Assembly: GCA_049889215.1 (NCBI GenBank)
Contig: JBMHDV010000023.1
Span: 1-64,000 of the forward strand
Source of the DNA: UBA817 sp049889215
GTDB taxonomy: Bacteria > Margulisbacteria > Marinamargulisbacteria > UBA817
Length of the DNA stretch: 64,000 nt
Direction of reading: 5' to 3'
Under the pieces are notes generated by a model that ran no database searches, was not told the origin of the DNA, and saw nothing but the letters and a program-made list of their open reading frames with translations. The position numbers were made by a program, and so were the translations under genes. The stretch's first letter is position 1. Each line of letters starts with the position of its first letter. Positions 49,740 through 57,293 of this stretch are shown here, piece by piece.

Positions 49740-51280
49740 AAAAAAATGATTACGTAGATTTAAAAAACTTTGCTATTGACCCAAATGTTCTATCAGAAAT
49801 CAAACTTGAAACAATAGAAAAAAACAATATCATTCCAATTAAAAAAGATAAAAACACATTGTATGTCGCTACAAGTGCACCAGAAGATTTTGAACTCGAA
49901 AGCATGCTCGAAAATGAGTGTGGCATCAATGTCACATTGGTTGAAAGCAGTGATAATGATATCAAAGCAGCCATATTATCACGCTTAAAAGTTAATACCA
50001 TTTTTGGATCGTTAGCGGAGCCAGATTACGCAGATTATGTATCCGTTCATACCGTCGCTGAACGTCGAGAAATTGACCCAAATGTTTTATCAAACTTGCC
50101 GAGCATTCCAAAGATACCGGATTTGGTTGACCTTATTTTATTTCATGGAATATCTCACCTGGCTTCAGACATCCACATCGATCCAGGACCAGAATCACTT
50201 TTTATCAGAATGAGAATTGATGGTGTACTTCATATATTTCAACAACTTCCATTAACATTCATGTCACCATTAATTTCGACAATAAAAGTGTATTCAGGTA
50301 TGGATATTGCCGAAACAAGAGTCCCTCAAGACGGTCAAATATCAGTCACAATTGTTGAACAAAACAATGATATAGAAAACCCACCAATGATTGATATTCG
50401 TGTTGGCTCAGTTGCAACCATTTATGGAGAAAAATTAACCTTAAGGATCCTTGATAGCAATAAGATGGACTTAAAACTAAGTAATCTTGGGTTTAACAAT
50501 GAACAACTAAATTCATTAGAAGATATTATTCAATACCCACAAGGAATGTTACTTGTAACTGGACCAACGGGTTCTGGTAAAACCACCACCCTATTCTCAA
50601 TCTTAAATCAAATCAAGGGGTTAGCAAATAATATTGTAACGATTGAAGACCCGGTAGAGTATCGAATGTCATGGCTAAACCAGGTTGAAGTAAACAATAA
50701 AATTGGTGTCACCTTTGCGAAAGCATGCCGATCATTTTTACGGTTAGATCCAGATGTTATACTAGTTGGTGAGATTCGTGACCAGGAAACCGCACAAATA
50801 GCGGTGCAAAATGCATTGGTTGGAACATTACTATTATCAACCATTCACTCAAACTCAGCCATTGGAACTGTTCAACGTTTAGTAAGCCTTGGATTGCCTA
50901 AGTTTTGGATCAGTGCGACACTAACCGCAGTGTTAGGGCAACGACTTGCTCGAAAAATTTGTCCCAATTGTAAAACAACACATAAGCCAAGCCAACAAAT
51001 GATAAAACGACTAAAGTTGACAAAAACAAAGAAATTTTACATTGGGAAAGGGTGTGAACTTTGCTTAAACACAGGCTATAGCGGACGAACTGTAATTAGT
51101 GAACTCTTTGTAATAAATGATAAAGTTCGTCAAGCAATTGAGGCTGGAGTTCCGGAATATGAACTTCGCCAAATTGCAGAAAAAAATGGATTTAAAGACT
51201 TTCAATACGATGCTAAAGAAAAGATAAGTAATGGAATAACAAGTATCGAAGAAGTATTTCGAGTATTAAAAATTCAGTGA
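49736..51280 (+). CDS. Assembly ATPase (GspE/PilB family)
   Basis: A 514-aa secretion ATPase. The N-terminal MSHEN-like domain (residues about 1-100) is followed by the GspE core with FHGISHLASDIHIDPG, MDIAETRVPQDGQIS, Walker A TGPTGSGKTTTL, the Asp box ITIEDPVEYRM, Walker B LDPDVILVGEIRDQETA, and LLSTIHSNSA. The zinc site is CPNC...CELCLNTGYSGR. It powers pilus or pseudopilus assembly in the cytoplasm. Overlaps with neighbours on both sides (4 nt) indicate tight operon coupling. No retraction ATPase (PilT) is seen. Confidence 0.95.
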   Translation: MKKNDYVDLKNFAIDPNVLSEIKLETIEKNNIIPIKKDKNTLYVATSAPEDFELESMLENECGINVTLVESSDNDIKAAILSRLKVNTIFGSLAEPDYADYVSVHTVAERREIDPNVLSNLPSIPKIPDLVDLILFHGISHLASDIHIDPGPESLFIRMRIDGVLHIFQQLPLTFMSPLISTIKVYSGMDIAETRVPQDGQISVTIVEQNNDIENPPMIDIRVGSVATIYGEKLTLRILDSNKMDLKLSNLGFNNEQLNSLEDIIQYPQGMLLVTGPTGSGKTTTLFSILNQIKGLANNIVTIEDPVEYRMSWLNQVEVNNKIGVTFAKACRSFLRLDPDVILVGEIRDQETAQIAVQNALVGTLLLSTIHSNSAIGTVQRLVSLGLPKFWISATLTAVLGQRLARKICPNCKTTHKPSQQMIKRLKLTKTKKFYIGKGCELCLNTGYSGRTVISELFVINDKVRQAIEAGVPEYELRQIAEKNGFKDFQYDAKEKISNGITSIEEVFRVLKIQ

Positions 51281-51786
51281 AAAAAGTAAGAGCAATATCA
51301 ATTCTTGAAATTCTTATTGTAATCGCAATAGTAACATCAGTTGTTATTGTAACGGCTCCAACATTTACTCGATTTTTACGAGGACCACTATTACGTTATG
51401 AAGCACAATCAGTCGCTCAGTCTATTCAAGATATCCAGTCAAATGCATTCATTACACACACCTACTATAAGATCACCATAGAAAATAGCCAAAAACAACT
51501 AACTGTCGAAAAATATAATGAATCATGGATCCCATTTGATGAATTATATATTGATCCAAGCATTACCATTGAATCAAATAGTGAATTTAATTCAAGCCAT
51601 CAACTTATTTATGGTCCAAATGGAAACGCATTCTTTTGCAGCATAACAATGTCACTGCAGGGGTGCTTAACAACGCCACTTCAAACCATTAAAAAAATCC
51701 AACTAACTAAAAATGAACAACAAACAAAAATCGAGATATTACCACTAAATGGATTTGTAAGCTATAATGTTAAACAAGTACAATGA
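51277..51786 (+). CDS. Pilin-like protein, GspH/FimT type
   Basis: A 169-aa protein with a type IV prepilin-like N-terminus: a short basic leader followed by ISILEILIVIAIVTSVVIVTA. The Glu is in the position expected of pilin Glu5. The residue at the cleavage position is Ala rather than the usual Gly (VRA/ISILE), which makes processing uncertain. A soluble C-terminal domain follows. By size and position it is probably a minor pseudopilin of the GspH/FimT group. It overlaps both neighbours by 4 nt. Confidence 0.75.
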   Translation: MKKVRAISILEILIVIAIVTSVVIVTAPTFTRFLRGPLLRYEAQSVAQSIQDIQSNAFITHTYYKITIENSQKQLTVEKYNESWIPFDELYIDPSITIESNSEFNSSHQLIYGPNGNAFFCSITMSLQGCLTTPLQTIKKIQLTKNEQQTKIEILPLNGFVSYNVKQVQ

Positions 51787-52418
51787 AACTAAACGGTGCC
51801 AGTTTTTTAGAACTTTCTCTTTCACTTGCCTTTGCTGTTGGTGTTATGAGTACAAGCCTCTACTTAATACAACAAGCCACAGATCGTGTGAATTATAGTT
51901 TTGAATTCCAAAAAACATTAAGTAATGCATACCAATTTTTAATTAAACGAAGTCATCAAGGCAACTGGAATTGGAACATGCCAACGGTCAACATTAACGA
52001 TTTAGAGCCATCTCTTGGCGAAAATCAAATAACAGCTGTAAGTTATTATGACTTTGACAATGGTATTTGGGCTGAAACTAGCACTAACATTTCAGCGACA
52101 AAGGTATCACTAAACATAACAAATGAAAAAAAAATTTCATTGTACATGAGTGATTCACCCCAAAAAAAACAACTGCTTCAAAAGTTACATTTAATCAAAA
52201 AAGCACTTCAACTTTATCAAACGAGATTTCTGACTTACCCACCCAATAACCAATTAAATTACTTAGTTCAAAATAGTATCTTAACTGAGCTTCCCAATAA
52301 TCCGTTTACTGAAGACAAATCAAATTTACTTGATTGGCATTATAATGCTAGTGGAACTAATATCACAATATATGCATATACGCATCCTGCAGTACAACTA
52401 ACATTTTCAAAAATATGA
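51783..52418 (+). CDS. Pilin-like protein, 211 aa
   Basis: The N-terminus MKLNGASFLELSLSLAFAVGVMST fits a prepilin (LNG/ASFLE, Gly before cleavage, Glu at position 5). The C-terminal half includes a region (KLHLIKKALQLYQTRFLTYPPNNQLNYLV) that looks like the lysine/proline-containing segment of GspG-like pilins, followed by LDWHYNASGTNITIYAY, similar to the end of major pseudopilins. It may be the GspG- or GspI-equivalent. It overlaps the previous gene by 4 nt. Confidence 0.7.
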   Translation: MKLNGASFLELSLSLAFAVGVMSTSLYLIQQATDRVNYSFEFQKTLSNAYQFLIKRSHQGNWNWNMPTVNINDLEPSLGENQITAVSYYDFDNGIWAETSTNISATKVSLNITNEKKISLYMSDSPQKKQLLQKLHLIKKALQLYQTRFLTYPPNNQLNYLVQNSILTELPNNPFTEDKSNLLDWHYNASGTNITIYAYTHPAVQLTFSKI

Positions 52419-52420
52419 CA

Positions 52421-52444
52421 TGTTTAAAGCAGCATAAAACTGGG
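52421..52444 (+). promoter_or_regulatory. Bipartite element TGTTTAA-N10-AACTGGG (copy 7, in the pilus locus)
   Basis: An exact match to both half-sites with the ten-base spacer; the flanking bases (CATGTTTAAA...AAAACTGGGCAT) also match copy 6 closely. The ATG of the 153-aa pilin-like gene follows 33 nt after the GGG. It links this locus to the ORFan island. Confidence 0.6.
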
Positions 52445-52477
52445 CATATTAATAGAGGAAAAAAATAAGGGTTTTGT

Positions 52478-52939
52478 ATGTTTAAACATTTAAAAGGAAA
52501 ATTAATAGGAAACATAGGCATAGGTTTAATTTCTGGCTTAACCGCCTTAAGCTTTGCAGGTGTAGGCATACAAATGGGCTTTAGTGGATTTAAAGCACGC
52601 GCCGAAAAACAATTGCATATTCTAAATGGCATTCGATTTGCAACAATAATTCAAATCGGTATTGACGAAGGCTGGGTCACTCCACCGGAAACAAATAATG
52701 TAACTACCATTCAAATAAATGAACTAGATGAGCTTTATGAGTTTTCAATTAATTTAAAAAACCCAAGTTTAAATACACAAGAATATAACGAAACCTCTGC
52801 AATAATCATTGAAAATACAAATGGAAAACTTAATTTTTACTGCAATTTAATTGAAGACGGAAGTGACCACCAATACACAGATCCTAACATTGTCGTATTT
52901 AGCCTCACAATTGACGATATTTATCTAAATATTAATTAA
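52478..52939 (+). CDS. Putative pilin-like protein, GN type, 153 aa
   Basis: Begins MFKHLKGKLIGNIGIGLISGLTALSFAGVG: a basic leader, Gly-Asn, then a long hydrophobic helix, and a soluble C-terminal domain. The Gly-Asn junction resembles the KGNA pattern of the next three genes; no Glu5 is present. Export as a pilin-like subunit is inferred from layout and location. Preceded by a TGTTTAA/AACTGGG element, so it probably starts a new transcript within the locus. Confidence 0.55.
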   Translation: MFKHLKGKLIGNIGIGLISGLTALSFAGVGIQMGFSGFKARAEKQLHILNGIRFATIIQIGIDEGWVTPPETNNVTTIQINELDELYEFSINLKNPSLNTQEYNETSAIIIENTNGKLNFYCNLIEDGSDHQYTDPNIVVFSLTIDDIYLNIN

Positions 52940-52959
52940 AAAACATCAAAATATTTCAA

Positions 52960-52983
52960 TGTTTTACTTCTTAGCTAACTGGG
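52960..52983 (+). promoter_or_regulatory. Bipartite element TGTTTTA-N10-AACTGGG (copy 8, in the pilus locus)
   Basis: One mismatch in the left half-site, a perfect right half-site and the ten-base spacer. It lies 80 nt before the 247-aa pilin-like gene and exactly 38 nt before a five-codon ORF. Confidence 0.55.
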
Positions 52984-53021
52984 TACAACTTTAGTATAAG
53001 TAATAATTAAAAGAAGGGGGA

Positions 53022-53039
53022 ATGATAAAAATGCAATAA
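53022..53039 (+). other. Five-codon mini-ORF with strong Shine-Dalgarno
   Basis: ATG ATA AAA ATG CAA TAA is preceded by AAGGGGGA. Its ATG sits 38 nt after the GGG of copy 8, the distance at which the true gene starts lie in the ORFan island. It may be a leader peptide or only a ribosome-loading site ahead of the pilin-like gene. Confidence 0.35.
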
Positions 53040-53063
53040 ACTTAAAAATAAAAGGGGGAAATT

Positions 53064-53807
53064 ATGGGTCTATTTAAAAGACTAAACACATTTCTAAATA
53101 GTAAAAAAGGAAACGCACTACTATTCACCATGGTAGCTGCAATTATTACGTCAATGGGTGGCTACTTATTTGTTTCGGTATCGACAATTAACGATGCCCA
53201 GAAGCAGAGAATCACTCATTTATATAATGCTTATAAAATGGCTGAAGGTATTACTGGTAAAGTAGCCGGTGCAGCATTTGATAAGAACAACCTGGATGGC
53301 TCATTAACTTATGATCAGCTCATTCTAGACGTTGGTACAGCTTTTGCGGAAGGAACATTCCTAGATCTAGGAACACTTGTTAATGTAAGTGCAGTTTTTG
53401 TACCTGATAATGATCCAACACCAGAAATGAATCACGGTGAAGAAAATGGAGCACCGTATGATTTTATAAATTCTGGGGTAAAAATCAACTACACTAAAGC
53501 CGATGGTAGTGCAATTACCGTTGATGGTAGTGGTACGAGTAGTGATGTAGTTGCAGGATTAAAGGTATTGGTTAATTTAGCTGGAACAGCTGACATTGGT
53601 AGTAATGATACTGCAACCAATCACCCTTATGCAGCGTCAGCGCCATTTTATTATGTCTTGATGGACAATACTGAAGCAGGCTTAGATGCTGGCTTGGTAA
53701 CAATAACAGGTGATGATATTTTAACTGCGATTATTTCGCCGGAAACATCTGTTGTAATTCCATCAGATGCGCCTGGATATCAAGGAGCAGCGACGACAAC
53801 ACAATAG
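53064..53807 (+). CDS. Pilin-like protein, KGNA family, 247 aa (probable major subunit)
   Basis: The N-terminus is a 17-residue basic leader ending in SKKG, then NALLFTMVAAIITSMGGYLF: a prepilin-like Gly/Asn junction and hydrophobic helix without Glu5, as in GspK/PilX-like proteins. Motifs shared with the next two genes are YNAYKMAEGI after the helix and VNLAG...ASAPFYYVL in the C-terminal half. It is less charged and Gly/Thr/Asp-richer than they are. A very strong Shine-Dalgarno (AGGGGGA), its own regulatory element and a stable hairpin after the stop suggest high expression, so it may be the main filament subunit. Confidence 0.65.
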   Translation: MGLFKRLNTFLNSKKGNALLFTMVAAIITSMGGYLFVSVSTINDAQKQRITHLYNAYKMAEGITGKVAGAAFDKNNLDGSLTYDQLILDVGTAFAEGTFLDLGTLVNVSAVFVPDNDPTPEMNHGEENGAPYDFINSGVKINYTKADGSAITVDGSGTSSDVVAGLKVLVNLAGTADIGSNDTATNHPYAASAPFYYVLMDNTEAGLDAGLVTITGDDILTAIISPETSVVIPSDAPGYQGAATTTQ

Positions 53808-53836
53808 TAATACAATACAAGATCAATAACATATCA

Positions 53837-53880
53837 AGTATTGAACCTCCCAAGCAACTTGCTTGGGAGGGTTGAATACT
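53837..53880 (+). terminator. Long perfect-type hairpin between pilin-like genes
   Basis: Arms of 20 and 21 nt (AGTATTGAACCTCCCAAGCA and its near-complement) close a 3-nt loop, with only one mismatch and one bulge. No T-run follows, so it is more likely an mRNA-stabilising or processing element, or a partial attenuator, than a simple terminator. It would set expression of the 247-aa gene above that of the downstream pair. Confidence 0.65.
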
Positions 53881-53898
53881 AAATAGAAAGGGGGGAAA

Positions 53899-54612
53899 AT
53901 GAAAAAATTAATACATATTATTAAATGGTTTATAAAAGAAGAAAAAGGAAACGCCCTTCTTTTTGCCTCCGCAAGTATTGTATTGGCCAGTATGGGACTT
54001 TACTTTTTTTCTGCACTCAGAGTAGTGAGTATAAAAAGTAAAGAACGAATTGCACACTTATATAATGCAACTGTAATCGCAACATCCATCGATCAATATA
54101 TTACCGCGTATCTACAAATGGCACCCTACCCTAAAAACAGATTATTGAATCATAATAATGAAGCACAGTATACCCCAGAAGAACTGACACGACTGATCAA
54201 CATTAGCCAAAATGAAATCCTATCACTCGAAGAACTTGAACAACAAGAAAGAATTGTATCGTATAACGATCCAACCGCTGATCGCCTACTTAAACAAAAT
54301 AAAAGTTACGATAAAAAAGCAACAAAAATTAAAGTTGTTTTCCAGTTAAATTCAGAAGATAAGATTGAAGACATTCATTATCTTGTCAATTTAGCTGGCT
54401 CTGTTTACAGCAACAATGCACCATATGATCAAGGAGAACCATTCTTTTACATTGTTAGTTTTACAGATGATTTGGATACCGGTGATTACGGCGACTATGA
54501 TTTAATTGACAATGATCGAACCATTGTTGATCACGGCGGAAAAGTATACGAAACAATATTAACAAAAATGGGACCTGAGAATGTCGTACTGCTACCGGAG
54601 GATCGCCTATGA
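53899..54612 (+). CDS. Pilin-like protein, KGNA family, 237 aa
   Basis: A basic leader (MKKLIHIIKWFIKEEKG), then NALLFASASIVLASMGLYFFSAL. The following YNATVIATSI matches the YNAYKMA position of its paralogue. The C-terminal half has IHYLVNLAGSVYSNNAPYDQGEPFFYIVSF, nearly shared with the 259-aa neighbour (as VNLAG, NAPYD, PFYYLVSF). Strong Shine-Dalgarno (GGGGGGAAAATG). It overlaps the next gene by 4 nt. Probably a minor subunit paired with the next product. Confidence 0.65.
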   Translation: MKKLIHIIKWFIKEEKGNALLFASASIVLASMGLYFFSALRVVSIKSKERIAHLYNATVIATSIDQYITAYLQMAPYPKNRLLNHNNEAQYTPEELTRLINISQNEILSLEELEQQERIVSYNDPTADRLLKQNKSYDKKATKIKVVFQLNSEDKIEDIHYLVNLAGSVYSNNAPYDQGEPFFYIVSFTDDLDTGDYGDYDLIDNDRTIVDHGGKVYETILTKMGPENVVLLPEDRL

Positions 54613-55388
54613 GTCGGTGGCTAAGTAAATTTAATTCATTTATTAGATCTTGGATTAAGGAGCGTAAAGGTAACGCTTCTATATTTACTTTGGCGATTGC
54701 TGTTGCTGCATCCATGAGCGGGTATTACTTTATGAAACTTTCGGTTGTAACCACACCAGAAAAAGAGAGGGTTGTCCATTTTTACAATGCTTATCAAATG
54801 GCTCGGTCTGTTCAGGGTCAATTTGTTAATATGATGAAAGACAAAGGTATCACCGATGCAAACTTTAGAGATCAAGATGGAAACCTAAGGTTTACAAAAG
54901 AAGAATTTGAAAAACTAATTAAATATGACAGTGGCCATGAATTCACACTAACAAATCTATTCCAACGAAAATGGCTAGTCGCAAACCAACGAGATGCTAC
55001 CGCAGAACGTCTCCTAGGTGGTCGACGAAACTATGATATTAACAACTCAAAAATTAAAGTTGCATTCAATATGGTAATTGATGAATATGACCAAAATGGA
55101 AATGTCATTAAAAAGGTAAATGAGATTCGATATTTTGTAAATTTAGCGGGTGACGAAAACCCATTTGATAATGCTCCGTATGATGAGGGCATGCCATTTT
55201 ATTATTTAGTTAGTTTCGTCGATGAAGACGCTGGACTACGAGAAGAACATGTTACGCTTAAAACAGCTGAAGGAATAAAATACGATGGAATTTTAGATTC
55301 TATCGAAGGGGCTGAACCAAGCCCTGTGTTGACGGTTATTTTACCAGGAGACTATAGACAAAATAGTAATAACGCAGCGGAAGAATAG
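54609..55388 (+). CDS. Pilin-like protein, KGNA family, 259 aa
   Basis: Leader ending in KERKG, then NASIFTLAIAVAASMSGYYFMKLS. Shared landmarks are HFYNAYQMARSVQG, ATAERLLGG (compare PTADRLLKQ in the previous protein), IRYFVNLAGDENP and NAPYDEGMPFYYLVSF. The start overlaps the previous stop (ATGA). These two proteins are clear paralogues over their length; the 247-aa protein is a more distant third. I know no named family with this combination. Confidence 0.65.
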   Translation: MSRWLSKFNSFIRSWIKERKGNASIFTLAIAVAASMSGYYFMKLSVVTTPEKERVVHFYNAYQMARSVQGQFVNMMKDKGITDANFRDQDGNLRFTKEEFEKLIKYDSGHEFTLTNLFQRKWLVANQRDATAERLLGGRRNYDINNSKIKVAFNMVIDEYDQNGNVIKKVNEIRYFVNLAGDENPFDNAPYDEGMPFYYLVSFVDEDAGLREEHVTLKTAEGIKYDGILDSIEGAEPSPVLTVILPGDYRQNSNNAAEE

Positions 55389-55431
55389 GCTAAGGTATGG
55401 GTATATGTAATCGATAAAACAAGGGAGAGCT

Positions 55432-56664
55432 ATGTCTTCATTATGGTATAAATTTCGATATATCGATAGATCAGGTAAAAAACGCTCAGATACAATAAAA
55501 GCGAAGTCAATGTTGGTTGCTAAGCAATATATTACGAGTAAGCGCTATAAACTAATCAGCATTAGGAGAGAACTCGCTATTGAACGTTTTGCCCAACAAT
55601 TCAAAACAACCAAGATATACGCCACACTATTTACGCCAAAACTAACTAGAAACGAAGTGTATTGGATGACAAAAGAACTATACGAATTTATTGAATCAGG
55701 AATTCCTTTACTTGAGTCCCTACATGCATTAAAAGGATTTAGTAGCTCATCACGATATCAAAAGGTTTTACTGAAAATCATCCAAGACATTGAAGTAGGA
55801 AAGTCGTTGTCTGTGGCATTAGAACAATTCCCAACATCGTTTCCAAGATATTATGTTATTGCCATTAAAAGTGGCGAAAATGTTGGTGAACTAGCACAAT
55901 CGTTAAAATCAAACGCTGGCTCACTCGATTGGGTAAATAAAACAAGGACCACTGCAATCCAAGCTACATTTTTCCCATTCTTAAGCTTATTATTAAGTAT
56001 TGGTTCATTCCTATTTTCATTACGAATATTGGTGCCCTATTTTATTAGTAACTTAGAGCGATTAGATGCAGAAATACCACCAATCACACAGAAGCTCGAT
56101 GCACTAAATAAATGGATGCGTCACAATGGTGATGAAACGCTATTCGTATTAAATGCAATCTTAGTTCTCTTAGCAGTGATCACAAGCAATAAAAAAACAG
56201 GATACTACTTTGAACGTATTATTGTTAAGTTGCCAATATATGGAAAAATCTACACTTATTTTCTAAGCACCTATTTAGCAAGAACCTTAACACTTTTAAT
56301 TAATCAAAAATACTCTATTTTGCATACATTTATGCTCTGCAGAGAATTATTTAACAGCCCATTTTTTCAACGAGAAATGGAAGATATGTACAAAAAAATA
56401 AAGACAGGCTATAGCCTAGGGCAATGCTTTGATGAATCAAAATTATTTCCAGAATTTATGGCACAATTAATTAAGGATGGAGAACGAACAGGCACTTTAG
56501 ACTCAAAAGTTGAAGCGGTTGCTGACTTATTCAAAGCACGATTAGAGAATCATATGGACCGAATATTAAAATTAATTTCACCTGTGTTTTTAATTTTCAC
56601 TTTGGCTGTATCTGCATTTTATATTTATGCATTCTTCTTGCCCGTTTGGAAAATATATCTCTAA
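55432..56664 (+). CDS. Inner-membrane platform protein (GspF/PilC family)
   Basis: A 410-aa protein. The N-terminal WYKFRYIDRSGKKRSDTIKAKS segment is typical of the family. Two GspF domains follow: the first with LYEFIESGIPLLESLHALKGF and AIKSGENVGELAQSLK, the second with LARTLTLLINQKYSILHTFML and LIKDGERTGTLDSKVEAVADL. Three membrane helices are at about residues 180-215, 240-260 and 380-405. It anchors the ATPase and pilin assembly. Preceded by a Shine-Dalgarno (GGGAGAG). Its last 4 nt overlap the convergent PilO-like gene. Confidence 0.93.
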   Translation: MSSLWYKFRYIDRSGKKRSDTIKAKSMLVAKQYITSKRYKLISIRRELAIERFAQQFKTTKIYATLFTPKLTRNEVYWMTKELYEFIESGIPLLESLHALKGFSSSSRYQKVLLKIIQDIEVGKSLSVALEQFPTSFPRYYVIAIKSGENVGELAQSLKSNAGSLDWVNKTRTTAIQATFFPFLSLLLSIGSFLFSLRILVPYFISNLERLDAEIPPITQKLDALNKWMRHNGDETLFVLNAILVLLAVITSNKKTGYYFERIIVKLPIYGKIYTYFLSTYLARTLTLLINQKYSILHTFMLCRELFNSPFFQREMEDMYKKIKTGYSLGQCFDESKLFPEFMAQLIKDGERTGTLDSKVEAVADLFKARLENHMDRILKLISPVFLIFTLAVSAFYIYAFFLPVWKIYL

Positions 56665-57293
56665 CTCTTATCTCTAAACGTAATAAATATAATCGTCATC
56701 TTCAAATCAACAAAGTTATTGTTATTAAGTATTGAAAAATCAGACACATAAAACGACAATGGTAAGTTATAAATATTTGTCAAAAATTGGCCAACATCAA
56801 AAAATGTTCCACTAGCACTCAATCGTAACGAGCTTATCTGATAAAAATTAGAAAAATTACGCATGTGTTTTATGTTTTTATTATTAACATTGGGGCGAAA
56901 TAATCGCTTTAGTTTTACTGAAAGCGAGGCATTTGTTATGACAGAAGAATTGCTGATCAATAATGTTTCAGGCTTTGATTGTGTTAATACAAACTGATTA
57001 ATATACAACACAGGGTTATTGGACATTGTGTAATAGTGTTGATACTTTAATTGACTATTACCAATTTTTTTATTTATTTTTGTCGTCAACCGATCAATGT
57101 CTCTAGAAATTGTTTTAATCGATTGTTCGGATTGAGATATTCCGCGTCTTGCATTTTGTAATTGACGTTCTTTGGGCTCTATAAAATTTTGATCAATAAT
57201 TGTATCAATTAAAATAACAGAACCCACCATCCCAAACAAAGCGGCAATTAACCGAAACCATGTATTTTTTAAAATCATATCTAAATTCATCAT
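56661..57293 (-). CDS. PilO/GspM-like assembly protein
   Basis: A 210-aa protein with one N-terminal membrane helix (about residues 13-30), a coiled-coil segment (FIEPKERQLQNARRGISQSEQSIKTISRDIDRL, as blocks) and a C-terminal alpha/beta domain ending with YVSDFSILNNNNFVDLKMTIIFI, the pattern of PilO/GspM ferredoxin-like folds. Sequence is divergent; assignment rests on topology and on overlap with the PilM-PilN-like gene upstream (4 nt). Confidence 0.6.
   Translation of the reverse strand: MMNLDMILKNTWFRLIAALFGMVGSVILIDTIIDQNFIEPKERQLQNARRGISQSEQSIKTISRDIDRLTTKINKKIGNSQLKYQHYYTMSNNPVLYINQFVLTQSKPETLLISNSSVITNASLSVKLKRLFRPNVNNKNIKHMRNFSNFYQISSLRLSASGTFFDVGQFLTNIYNLPLSFYVSDFSILNNNNFVDLKMTIIFITFRDKS

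Noticed and set aside
52940..52968. Terminator after the 153-aa pilin-like gene
   Set aside because: AAAACAT and ATGTTTT can pair, but the stem is A/T only with a long loop and no T-run; it is also part of the regulatory element.
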